Below are positions 57,109 through 64,000 of a stretch of DNA of 64,000 nucleotides, piece by piece. The position numbers and the translations under genes are program-made. Source of the DNA: Rhodovibrionaceae bacterium (GTDB taxonomy: Bacteria; Pseudomonadota; Alphaproteobacteria; Kiloniellales; DSM-21159). The notes beneath the pieces were generated by a model, which saw nothing but the letters and a program-made list of their open reading frames with translations, searched no databases and was not told the origin of the DNA. Positions within the stretch are counted from its first letter, which is position 1. Each line of letters starts with the position of its first letter. The stretch is taken from the NCBI GenBank assembly GCA_028279885.1, contig JANQMX010000051.1, positions 1 through 64,000 of the forward strand, in the 5' to 3' direction.

Positions 57109-59763
57109 GTGGAAACATCCGTTCCGAAGCGGTTCTACTTCAACGACGCGGGCCCTTTGCCGCCGATCAGCGCGGTCGGGGGCAAAGGTTACTCGCTGAT
57201 CCGAATGGCGCGCGAAGGTTTTCCGGTGCCGCCGGGCTTCGTGCTTGCCGTCGACTTCTTCAAACCCTGGTTTGCCCAGGTGGCAGCGACCGACGCCTGG
57301 CGTGCCTTCCTCGATGCGCCGCCGGATGAGATGGCGGCTCGCGCCGCCGCTTTGCCGTCGACCGCAAAGGTGCTCGTCTTCGACACCGAGCAGGCCGCAC
57401 TCGTAGCGCAGTCGCTCGAACGTTTTGATGCGTTCCGGCTTTTCGCCGTCCGCTCCTCGTCGCCTGACGAGGACTTGGCGGGGGCGTCTTTCGCCGGTGG
57501 CTACGAGACGATCCTGGGCGCGACGCATGAGACGATCGAGGACGCTATCCGTCGGGCCTTTGCATCTTGTCTGGAGCCACGAGTCTTCATCTACAAGCGA
57601 CAGCAAGGTTTCGATGTCCGCGAGGCTTCTATCGCCGTTGTGATCCAGGCGCAGATCGCTTCAGAGGTGGCGGGCGTCGGATTCAGCGTCGAGCCGATCA
57701 GCAACGACTACGATCGTGCAGTCTTCAATGCCAACTGGGGCTTGGGCGAAACGGTGGTCAGCGGATTGGCCACCCCCGATCAGTATGTCGTCGACAAGCT
57801 TTCGGGAGAGCTGCTCGAGACCACGGTCGGTGCCAAGGAAACCTCGATCTGGCTGCTGCCGGACGGCGGCACAGAGGAACGCCCCGACAAGCGGCATGAC
57901 CAGGCGACGCTCGATGCCTCACAGCTCGCCCTCATGACGCAGGAAATCGGGCGCATCGAAGCGCTCTACGATTGCCCGATGGATATCGAGTGGGCCTGGC
58001 AGGACGGCGCCTTCTATCTGCTGCAGGCCCGGCCGATCACAACCTATCTGCCGTTGCCGGATGAGATCGTGACGCCCGCGGGGCAGCGTCGCCGTCTCTA
58101 TCTCGATGCAACGCTTGCGATACAGGGCATACAGCAGCCGCTCTCGGTCATGGGCGCGAACTTTCTCGAAATCCTCCTACGGACACTTGCCGAGAAACTG
58201 ACGGGGCAGACGAAGCTTACGGACCCGGTCGAAGGCGTAGCCTTCATCGCGGGCAACCGCTTGTACCTTGACCTATCTCACCTCTTCCACCTCGTACCCG
58301 CTCAAAAGCTGGCGGGGTTCCTGGGCAACATGGACTCCCTGACGGCCGAGATCCTGCTTCAGGTCGATGGCGACGTCTATCTCTCCGATCCTTGCCCCGC
58401 CTACCTGCATCATTTGTTGCCGGAGATCCTCGCGCATGTGCCGGGCGTTCCCCTGAGGGGCCTGGAGGCTGTGTTGCTGCCGGAGCGCAGCGACGAGGTC
58501 TATCATCGCAAGGTCGAGGAGGCCTTCGCTCGGATGGAGGCCGACGCGAGCGCGCCGCAGGACATAGACTCCTACGCCGAATGGCTGACGTCGCAGTTCG
58601 TCGCGCTTCTGGTTGGAACCTTGGTTGCACCGCTGGCCACCGCCATGGCGGCGCGATCTCGGCTGACGCAGTTGTTCGAGAACGCCGCCAAGACCGACAC
58701 GCAGATCGCCGACGATCTGGTCCATGTGGACCAGGCCTTGCCGAACAATGTGACGATCGAGATGGGCATGCGCCTCTATAAGATCGCTCAAGGCCTAGCG
58801 CCACTCGGGCTCTCCAGCGCCGACGCGTTGGGCCGGCGCCTGAGTGCGGCCGATGTTCCGCCCGACACCCTGCAGGCATGGCAGGACTTCTTGGAGCGTT
58901 TCGGCTTTCGTGGACCGCGAGAGCTCGATATGGCCGCGCCGCGCTACCGAGACCGGCCGGAGCTGCTCTTCAAGCAGCTCTATTCGCTGATGGGGCTGAC
59001 GGCGGACGGCGACAATCCGCAGTCGATCCACGAACGTTCCGTTGCGCGACGCCAAGCGGCACATGAACGACTTCGAAACGCGGCCTACGAAGTGGGGGCG
59101 CTCGAAGGCAAAGAGTATGACCTGCTGTATCGAGTCATGGAGCGCTTCGGCGGCTTTCGCGAGAACCATAAGTACTATCTGGTGAAGACGATCTCGTTCC
59201 TTCGCCGCCGAGTGCTGCAGGCAGCCGAGGTACTAACCGCATCCGGGCGCCTGCAACGACCGGAGCAAGCCTTTGATCTGACGCTCGCGGATCTGACGCA
59301 GGCCGAACGCGACCCGCACCTCGACCTGCAGGCCCTTGTCTCGCAGGACACCGCGTTCCTGAGAAAGCTCGACCATGTCAGGGCCTTTCCACACGTGGTC
59401 GACTCCCGCGGCCGCATTCTAAGGCCCGACAGACCCAAGCCCTCGCCGGGCGAGCTGGTCGGGCAAGCCATTTCGCCGGGCAAAGCGCAAGGACCGGTCA
59501 AGGTCTTGCATGCGCCGGATGAGAAGCCGCTGTTGCCGGGCGACGTCCTGGTGGCGCGCGCCACCGATCCTGGCTGGACGCCTTTGTTTGTTAGCGCTTC
59601 AGCCATCGTCCTCGAGGTTGGCGGTATGCTGCAGCATGGCTCGCTGGTTGCCCGGGAGTATGGCAAGCCCTGTGTTGCGGGCGTGCAGGATGCCACCACG
59701 CAGTTGAAGGACGGCGAGATCGTCGAGGTGGATGGCTCGGCCGGAGTCGTGCGCAGGGTGTAA
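57109..59763 (+). CDS. PEP-synthase-like phosphotransferase, rifampicin phosphotransferase (Rph)-like
   Basis: This 884-aa protein has an N-terminal ATP-grasp domain (about 10-315) with AVGGKGYSLIRMAREGFPVP, RSSSPDEDLAGASFAGGYET, NANWGLGETVVSGLATPDQY and DIEWAWQDGAFYLLQARPI. A middle domain of about 480 residues follows, then the swivelling phosphohistidine domain (about 795-884; GGMLQHGSLVAREYGKPCV). His843 is 42 residues from the C-terminus, close to the position in known rifampicin phosphotransferases. No PEP/pyruvate barrel is present, as in Rph. The GTG at 57109 follows AGGGGC; TTG at 57088 is an alternative. The family also contains enzymes with other substrates, so drug resistance is not proven. 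Confidence 0.82.
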   Translation: METSVPKRFYFNDAGPLPPISAVGGKGYSLIRMAREGFPVPPGFVLAVDFFKPWFAQVAATDAWRAFLDAPPDEMAARAAALPSTAKVLVFDTEQAALVAQSLERFDAFRLFAVRSSSPDEDLAGASFAGGYETILGATHETIEDAIRRAFASCLEPRVFIYKRQQGFDVREASIAVVIQAQIASEVAGVGFSVEPISNDYDRAVFNANWGLGETVVSGLATPDQYVVDKLSGELLETTVGAKETSIWLLPDGGTEERPDKRHDQATLDASQLALMTQEIGRIEALYDCPMDIEWAWQDGAFYLLQARPITTYLPLPDEIVTPAGQRRRLYLDATLAIQGIQQPLSVMGANFLEILLRTLAEKLTGQTKLTDPVEGVAFIAGNRLYLDLSHLFHLVPAQKLAGFLGNMDSLTAEILLQVDGDVYLSDPCPAYLHHLLPEILAHVPGVPLRGLEAVLLPERSDEVYHRKVEEAFARMEADASAPQDIDSYAEWLTSQFVALLVGTLVAPLATAMAARSRLTQLFENAAKTDTQIADDLVHVDQALPNNVTIEMGMRLYKIAQGLAPLGLSSADALGRRLSAADVPPDTLQAWQDFLERFGFRGPRELDMAAPRYRDRPELLFKQLYSLMGLTADGDNPQSIHERSVARRQAAHERLRNAAYEVGALEGKEYDLLYRVMERFGGFRENHKYYLVKTISFLRRRVLQAAEVLTASGRLQRPEQAFDLTLADLTQAERDPHLDLQALVSQDTAFLRKLDHVRAFPHVVDSRGRILRPDRPKPSPGELVGQAISPGKAQGPVKVLHAPDEKPLLPGDVLVARATDPGWTPLFVSASAIVLEVGGMLQHGSLVAREYGKPCVAGVQDATTQLKDGEIVEVDGSAGVVRRV

Positions 59764-59853
59764 GGCTCGTCCATCAGTCGGATCGCCCGTTGCCGCTGCC
59801 GTCGGCACCCGCCTATAGTGCCGGCCATCCGCTCGAAACAGAAAGGCTTTAGC

Positions 59854-60894
59854 GTGCCGGACGACCTCATAGCCCGCCTGCCGAAGTCGGAACTGCATCT
59901 TCACATCGAAGGCACGCTGGAGCCGGAGATGATGTTCGAGATGGCGGCCCGCAACGCCGTGGAGATCCCTTACAACTCCGTCGAGGAGCTGCGCGCGGCC
60001 TACAGCTTCGCCAATCTGCAGGAGTTCCTCGATCTCTATTACCAGGGCATGAATGTGCTGCTGCACGAGCAGGACTTCTATGAGCTGACCCTGGCCTATT
60101 TCCAACGGGCCCGAAACGACAACGTACGCCATGCCGAGATCTTCTTCGATCCCCAGGCCCATACCAACCGCGGTGTGCCGTTTGCCACGGTGATCAACGG
60201 CATCACGCGCGGCCAGCAGGAGGCGGCGGCCCAGTTGGGTGTTACCTCCAAGCTCATTCTCTGCTTTCTGCGCGACTTGAGCGCAGACGCGGCCATGGCG
60301 ACTTTCGAGGAGGCGTTGGTCTACCGGAACCAATTCGTCGGCATTGGCCTCGACTCGGCGGAGCTGGGCCATCCGCCCTCCAAGTTCGCCGATGTCTTTG
60401 CCCAGGCCAAGAACGAAGGTTTCCTGCTGGTCGCCCATGCCGGCGAGGAGGGACCTTCGGCCTATGTGCGCGAAGCCATCGACGTCTTGGGCGTCCACCG
60501 CATCGACCATGGCAACCGGTCGCTCGACGACCCGGAACTGGTCAGCGATCTGGCGGCGTCCGGCATCGCGCTGACTGTATGCCCGCTCTCCAACCACAAG
60601 CTTGGGGTGGTGGACGACCTGCCTAGCCATCCCCTGGCGGAGATGCTGGAACGGGGCCTGTTGGTCACCGTCAACTCCGACGACCCGGCTTACTTCGGGG
60701 GCTACGTCAATGCCAACTACCGCGCCCTGCGCGACGCGCTCGTGCTGGACGACGTCACTCTCGTCGAGCTGGCCCGCAATTCCTTTCGGGCCTCGTTCCT
60801 GACGGAGGAGGAGAAGGCGCGTCATCTGGCCGAAGTGGACACCCTCGCAGCGGCCGAAGGCATCAGGCCCGTAGCCAGGTCGGCTGCCTCCTAA
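59854..60894 (+). CDS. Adenine deaminase (adenosine deaminase superfamily)
   Basis: This 346-aa zinc enzyme should deaminate adenine to hypoxanthine in purine salvage. The zinc ligands HLH appear in LPKSELHLHIEGTLEPE (His15, His17), then LVAHAGEEGP with the catalytic Glu, HRIDHGNRSLDD, and VNSDDPAYFGGYVNANY, which together distinguish adenine deaminase from adenosine deaminase. The GTG at 59854 has GAAAGG seven bases upstream; a GTG at 59818 is less likely. It lies 90 bp after the Rph-like gene and may share its transcript. Confidence 0.9.
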   Translation: MPDDLIARLPKSELHLHIEGTLEPEMMFEMAARNAVEIPYNSVEELRAAYSFANLQEFLDLYYQGMNVLLHEQDFYELTLAYFQRARNDNVRHAEIFFDPQAHTNRGVPFATVINGITRGQQEAAAQLGVTSKLILCFLRDLSADAAMATFEEALVYRNQFVGIGLDSAELGHPPSKFADVFAQAKNEGFLLVAHAGEEGPSAYVREAIDVLGVHRIDHGNRSLDDPELVSDLAASGIALTVCPLSNHKLGVVDDLPSHPLAEMLERGLLVTVNSDDPAYFGGYVNANYRALRDALVLDDVTLVELARNSFRASFLTEEEKARHLAEVDTLAAAEGIRPVARSAAS

Positions 60895-61264
60895 GCCTTA
60901 GCGCTACACCGCTTGCCGAACGCCGCATAGGCTCCCACCGCTCGGCTTCGCCGGTGCTGCGTCGTCCGACAGTCGGGTCTTTGCCTGGTTTCGAAGTCGG
61001 TGGCGTGATCTTGGCTCACGATTGAGGCGTCCTGAGAGACGGCCAGGACGATTGCGAAGTGAACGAGCCCGTGCGAGATTTCTGCACGAACAGAGCATAT
61101 GATGCTATTGCACCATACATCGGCATGGCTTGAACGGCGTTTTTGGGATGGGCAATCGGGAGCCGGGACGTGGTTGGCAGCAGACTGAAGGCCGAGAGCT
61201 GTTAAACGGCCTGTGGTGATGTGGGTTGTCTAAACAAGACGAGCGGCCGCCATCCCGCGTAGGC
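60895..61264. other. Intergenic region with no recognised gene
   Basis: The 370 bases between adenine deaminase and the kinase-TolB fusion carry only short shadow frames. An AT-richer segment near 61097-61125 is the likeliest promoter area for the next gene. An in-frame TTG at 61226 could be an alternative start for that gene. No terminator hairpin was recognised. Confidence 0.4.
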
Positions 61265-64000
61265 ATGCAGGAAGCAGACGATGCCGCTTATCTCGGGCTT
61301 CCTTGGCCCGACTCCTACAAAGAGCTTCTGCCTGTCCTGCAGGAGTTCTGGGGTGTTGAGGGCAATCTGTACCTCAACCGAAAGCTGAGTGGCGGCAAGT
61401 CGGGCGCCCTTGTCTATGCGGCGGATATCGAGAGCGAGCAGTTCACCGGGCAAGCGATTCTAAAGCTCGACCAGGCTCCCGATCCGGCTTCGCGGGAGCA
61501 GGACGAAGCCGACCGTCATCGTCAAGCCATCGAAGATGCGCCTGACTTCGCCACGCGGCACCTGCCAAGGCTGCTTCACACACTGCATCATAATCAGCAG
61601 ATCGCGGTTCTTTCGGCGATCGCGGGGCGCGGACTGGAGTATGCCAAGCCCTGGTCCGAGTGCTCGTTTGAGAAGCAGCTGCAGATGGTGCGTCAGGTTT
61701 CGCGGGGCGTGCTAGAGGACTGGAACCATGACTACAAGCGCCAGCGCGGGCTTCGTCCGCCACAGGCGTTGCTTCAGTCGTGGCTGGACTACCGCCTTCA
61801 TCCCGAACAGGGTGGGCGGATTCACAGCTTCCTGTCCGAGAGTTGCGGGCTTGCGCCCGAAGAGCCCTCGATCATGTTCGAAGGCAATTGGTATCCCAAT
61901 CCGCTTGCCTTCGCGCTCGGTGTCAGGGCGCTTCCCGATCGCCTTCGATTGCGCATGGCCACCGGCCATTGCCACGGTGACCTGCATGGCCTGAACGTTC
62001 TGGTGGGGCGGCCGGAGTCCCCTGAACCCGACTATTATCTGATCGATCTCGCTTTCTATCAGTCCGAGCAGTACCTGTTCTACGACCATGCTTACTTTGA
62101 GCTTGCCCATCTGCTGAACTCTCGCAGGGGCATCAGTGCATCGGAGTGGCAATCGGTCCTCGAACGAATCAGCCGCACGAATTCTGGCGGTGATACGTCC
62201 GGTTTGCGGAGCGATGACATCGGCCACATCGAGCTTGTCATGGCCCTGCGTCAGGAGGTGTCGGAGTGGATCGACCGGCACGAAGGCGATCGCCTGTCCT
62301 TTATGGAAAGTCAGTACCTGCTCGCCCGGGTCGCCGCCGGCCTGAACTTCACCCACAAGACCATTCCCGACGAGATGCGCCGCATGGCGTTCATCTATGC
62401 GGCGTCCAACCTGAAGGACTATGTGAAGCTCAATCAGCTGGATTGGCCGAAGCATGGACCGGCTTTTTTGCTGGAGCAGAGCGCCAGGACACCCGATAGC
62501 GGTTCTGTGACCGAGGCGCCGCCCCCTCCAGCGGCGGCGGAGCAACCGGTGGCCGTGATGGCGCGCCCTGAGAAGGTGCCCCGCAAGCCTGAGGACCAAG
62601 CTGACGAGCCCAGGCCTCGCAAGGCGAGCTTTTTCCAGGAACTGGGGCGGCGTCATGTGATCAAGATCGCCGGGCTGTATCTGGTCGTGGCCTGGCTCTG
62701 CGTGCAGGTTGCCGGTGCGCTCAAGCCTGCACTGGGGCTTCCGCCCTGGACGGATACCCTGGTCACGCTTCTCTTGGCGCTCGGCTTTCCAATCGCCTGC
62801 ATCATCGCTTGGGCGTTTGAGCTGAGCCCGAGCGGCCTGCAGCGCACACAGCCGGCGGAGCGCAGCGGCAAGTCATCGCTGCGGGGCCTGAGCTTCGTCG
62901 ACTATGTCGTGGTGTTGGGCATGGTTGGACTGCTTGGTTTTACGCTTTGGCGCGAGGGTTTCGATTATTTTCGAGATGGTCCCCACGCCAACCTCCGCGG
63001 CGGCGGACCGCCCTCGATTGCCGTCCTGCCGTTCAGGAACCTCAGTGAAAACGGCGCTGACGATACCTTCAGCGACGGACTGACCATTGAAATCATGGCC
63101 ACCCTCGCGCGAACGGGGCAGTTCCGGATTCCCGGCCAGACCTCCACATTCAAGTACAAGGACCAAGCGGAGGACCTGCGAACCATCGGGGAGGACCTGG
63201 GCGTTGAGTATCTTCTCGAAGGCTCAGTCCGGCGCATCGGGGATGACCTCCGTGTCGAGGCGCAGTTGATCGAAGCAGATGACGGGTTTCTCGTCTGGTC
63301 CGACGCCTTTTCCGACAAGCTTGAGGACATCTTCGTTATCCAGGAAAAGATCGCCAATGCGATCGGCGCGGCGCTCAAGACTCCCTTGGGAGTAGAGGCA
63401 AGCGGTCTCCAAACGGGAAGAACAGGGAGCCTCAGAGCCTACGAGCTCTTCTTGAGCGCGCTCTCGCTGGTCGGCTACCAGGGTCCAGGCATCAACACGC
63501 AGATTGCCGACGGGATCGAGTTGCTGAACGAAAGCGTGAAGATCGATCCCGATTTCGCGGCCGGTTGGGCGGCCCTCTCGCTAGCCTACGGCTTTGGCGT
63601 GGTGTTTCCCCCCGAGATCGATGGTCGTACTCCGGCGCCGGCTGCCTACATCAGGCGGGCGGCGGCCGCTGCCGTGAAGGCGCGGAAGCTCAATCCGGAC
63701 CTGCCCATCGTCAATCATGCCATGGCCGATGTTCACAGACGGTCACGGCAGTGGTCATCGGCTGAGGATCTCTATCGTAGAGCGCTCGAGCTGGAGCCGA
63801 ACGATGCGCTTGCGATGCTGGACTATGCCAAGCACCTCACCATCGTGGGGTACAACGACCAAGCCATTGCGATGACCGAAAAGGTCCGCCAGATCGATCC
63901 CCACAATCCTCTCTTGGGCTTCATGGAGGCGCTGCTGGCGTGGCAGACAAACCCGACGGCGGCAAACGCTGAAGCGTTTCTCGAACGGTTTGGAAGCCAG
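61265..64000 (+). CDS. Membrane protein fusing an APH-like kinase domain to a TolB-like/TPR module (partial, runs off the window)
   Basis: I followed one open frame of 912 codons to the right edge without a stop. Residues about 35-265 form a protein-kinase/aminoglycoside-phosphotransferase-like domain: glycine-rich loop KLSGGKSGALVY (about 40-51), Lys67 in AILKLD, catalytic HGDLHGLN (237-244) and metal-binding Asp261 in YLIDLA. After a Pro/Ala-rich linker (about 415-450), three helices follow (about 466-485, 499-521, 544-562) in the style of RRHVIKIAGLYLVVAWL and IIAWAFELSPSGLQRT. A TolB/FlgO-like domain begins at SIAVLPFRNLS (about 584-700), then TPR-like repeats. The kinase motifs are complete, so activity is plausible. 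ATG 61265 is chosen without a clear ribosome binding site; TTG 61226 is possible. Confidence 0.85.
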   Translation, partial: MQEADDAAYLGLPWPDSYKELLPVLQEFWGVEGNLYLNRKLSGGKSGALVYAADIESEQFTGQAILKLDQAPDPASREQDEADRHRQAIEDAPDFATRHLPRLLHTLHHNQQIAVLSAIAGRGLEYAKPWSECSFEKQLQMVRQVSRGVLEDWNHDYKRQRGLRPPQALLQSWLDYRLHPEQGGRIHSFLSESCGLAPEEPSIMFEGNWYPNPLAFALGVRALPDRLRLRMATGHCHGDLHGLNVLVGRPESPEPDYYLIDLAFYQSEQYLFYDHAYFELAHLLNSRRGISASEWQSVLERISRTNSGGDTSGLRSDDIGHIELVMALRQEVSEWIDRHEGDRLSFMESQYLLARVAAGLNFTHKTIPDEMRRMAFIYAASNLKDYVKLNQLDWPKHGPAFLLEQSARTPDSGSVTEAPPPPAAAEQPVAVMARPEKVPRKPEDQADEPRPRKASFFQELGRRHVIKIAGLYLVVAWLCVQVAGALKPALGLPPWTDTLVTLLLALGFPIACIIAWAFELSPSGLQRTQPAERSGKSSLRGLSFVDYVVVLGMVGLLGFTLWREGFDYFRDGPHANLRGGGPPSIAVLPFRNLSENGADDTFSDGLTIEIMATLARTGQFRIPGQTSTFKYKDQAEDLRTIGEDLGVEYLLEGSVRRIGDDLRVEAQLIEADDGFLVWSDAFSDKLEDIFVIQEKIANAIGAALKTPLGVEASGLQTGRTGSLRAYELFLSALSLVGYQGPGINTQIADGIELLNESVKIDPDFAAGWAALSLAYGFGVVFPPEIDGRTPAPAAYIRRAAAAAVKARKLNPDLPIVNHAMADVHRRSRQWSSAEDLYRRALELEPNDALAMLDYAKHLTIVGYNDQAIAMTEKVRQIDPHNPLLGFMEALLAWQTNPTAANAEAFLERFGSQ

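Overview
The window is GC-rich and densely coded. It reads as a chromosomal segment of a free-living alphaproteobacterium, probably Rhodospirillales-like: tripartite tricarboxylate transporters, FecI/FecR arrays and ExbB-ExbD-ExbD-TonB all fit. I cannot name the species from the sequence alone.

Region 1 (about 1-20 kb and 28-44.5 kb) is a large iron-acquisition island. It holds six complete cell-surface signalling units. Each unit is an ECF sigma factor (FecI type), an inner-membrane anti-sigma regulator (FecR) and a TonB-dependent outer-membrane receptor carrying an N-terminal STN signalling domain. Units 1-3 are followed by PepSY-type inner-membrane proteins resembling FoxB/FpvG siderophore reductases; in unit 2 this protein sits inside a DUF3649-PepSY-DUF3325 set. 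Unit 4 carries a HasR-like receptor. Units 5 and 6 are tandem paralogues. An exbB-exbD-exbD-tonB operon at the end supplies the energy transducer. In every unit the fecR and receptor genes share a promoter-like pair of boxes with conserved spacing that differs from the other units. Most sigma genes have a Fur-box-like palindrome upstream, and five receptor genes have another palindrome just past the predicted -10 box.

Region 2 (20.2-28.1 kb) interrupts the island with a sugar-acid uptake and catabolism locus. A leftward operon encodes TctC-TctB-TctA, an enolase-superfamily dehydratase, a DHDPS-family aldolase and a GntR/FCD regulator. A divergent IlvD/Edd-family Fe-S dehydratase lies across an AT-rich intergenic region with a perfect inverted repeat.

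Region 3 (44.5-53.2 kb) is a nitrogen-compound locus: a glutamine-synthetase-like ligase and an N-formylglutamate amidohydrolase leftward, then a branched-chain-amino-acid-type ABC transporter rightward in which the LivM permease and LivG ATPase are fused, plus an RpiR regulator and an isochorismatase-family hydrolase.

Region 4 (53.4-64 kb) holds single genes: a 14-TM MFS exporter, a SnoaL-like protein, a flavin monooxygenase-like protein, a rifampicin-phosphotransferase-like enzyme and adenine deaminase. A large protein runs off the right edge; it joins a kinase-like (APH-fold) domain to a membrane TolB-like/TPR module. This kinase-TolB-TPR fusion and the six unit-private ECF promoters are the most unusual items. 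No rRNA, tRNA, CRISPR array, insertion sequence or convincing terminator was recognised.
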